Below are positions 63,812-64,000 of a stretch of DNA of 64,000 nt, piece by piece. The position numbers and the translations under genes were made by a program. Under the pieces are notes generated by a model. It had not been told where the DNA came from. It searched no databases and worked only from the letters and a program-made list of their open reading frames with translations. The DNA lies in contig NZ_JAAVUT010000009.1 in NCBI RefSeq assembly GCF_018449575.1, forward strand, positions 124,001 to 188,000, written 5' to 3'. The stretch is from Sodalis sp. dw_96. GTDB lineage: Bacteria > Pseudomonadota > Gammaproteobacteria > Enterobacterales > Enterobacteriaceae. Each line of letters starts with the position of its first letter. The first letter of the stretch is position 1.

Positions 63812-64000
63812 TTATTTGATACCGGAGAAGCCAAAACTACTGAGAAAATGCTTTTGACACAGAATGAACGCCACCATCAGCGGCAGGCAGACCATCAGGG
63901 ATCCGGCGCTGATAAGCCCCCACTGACCGCCGGATTCCGCTCCCAGGGCAAAGGACGCCAAGCCCACGGTAAGCACCTGCTTATCGGGATCGTTCAAGAC
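63812..64000 (-). CDS. UgpE/MalG-like ABC transporter permease, 5' part outside window
   Basis: The last 62 codons of a carbohydrate-type permease are visible: [60 protein letters not shown]-stop. This is the typical UgpE/MalG C-terminal region with the final membrane span, and GFSGIK stands in place of the usual GLTAGAVK tail. The frame is open to the window edge. The stop lies 10 bases before the gpdQ start, so it is the upstream member of the same operon; a UgpA-like partner is expected further right. Confidence 0.88.
   Translation of the reverse strand, partial: VLNDPDKQVLTVGLASFALGAESGGQWGLISAGSLMVCLPLMVAFILCQKHFLSSFGFSGIK

Overview
The window reads as chromosomal DNA of a gamma-proteobacterium of the order Enterobacterales. 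Most proteins are close in length and sequence to Escherichia coli counterparts, and an ERIC element lies near 40.0 kb. GC content is fairly high and gene-free gaps are common. This, together with deletions relative to E. coli, suggests a Sodalis/Pectobacteriaceae-like lineage; that placement is an inference and not proven here. No rRNA, tRNA, prophage, insertion sequence or CRISPR array was found.

Region 1 (1-29.3 kb) is collinear, in inverted orientation, with the E. coli 18-20 min region: dacC (cut by the window edge), gstB, yliI, the gsiDCBA glutathione importer with iaaA, moeAB, ybiT, ompX, dps, ybiI, ybiO, ybiB and dinG. Many E. coli neighbours are absent (fsaA to ybiU, the mntR/ldtB block, rhtA, glnHPQ). 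Some junctions are now gene-poor gaps of about 0.8 kb, and one appears to have removed the moeB stop codon. Insertions are a second methionine-type ABC transporter (1.0-3.6 kb), an e(P4)-type acid phosphatase, a flavin-reductase-like protein, a small secreted protein and an M3 oligopeptidase. A LexA box precedes dinG, and a 34-residue membrane peptide has its own promoter next to it.

Region 2 (29.7-43.9 kb) matches E. coli 48 min: the yehWXY-osmF compatible-solute importer, bglX, dld and pbpG. Inserted are idi, an MpaB-type oxygenase, and a Gfo/Idh oxidoreductase - GNAT - GST cluster. An array of three 107-bp hairpin repeats lies beside pbpG. Direct joining of regions 1 and 2 is a rearrangement relative to E. 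coli.

Region 3 (44.1-64 kb) is accessory: a Bcr-type drug exporter, a four-gene Csu-like chaperone-usher pilus, two paralogous DJ-1/AraC regulators, an EmrA-EmrB-outer-membrane-factor tripartite efflux operon, a YjcB-family membrane protein, a SnoaL-like gene with a TetR regulator and a 20-bp palindromic operator, a GST, and a glycerophosphodiester utilisation operon (permease, GpdQ phosphodiesterase, UgpC-like ATPase, UgpB-like binding protein) that runs off the right edge.

The most unusual signals are: tandem duplications at gene 3' ends (yliI, yehX, dinG), one of which copies the translation start of yehW; the 107-bp hairpin array; the paired regulators with a shared C-terminal tail; the TetR operator embedded in a promoter; the small membrane peptide beside the SOS gene; and a densely folded non-coding stretch near 59.65 kb.
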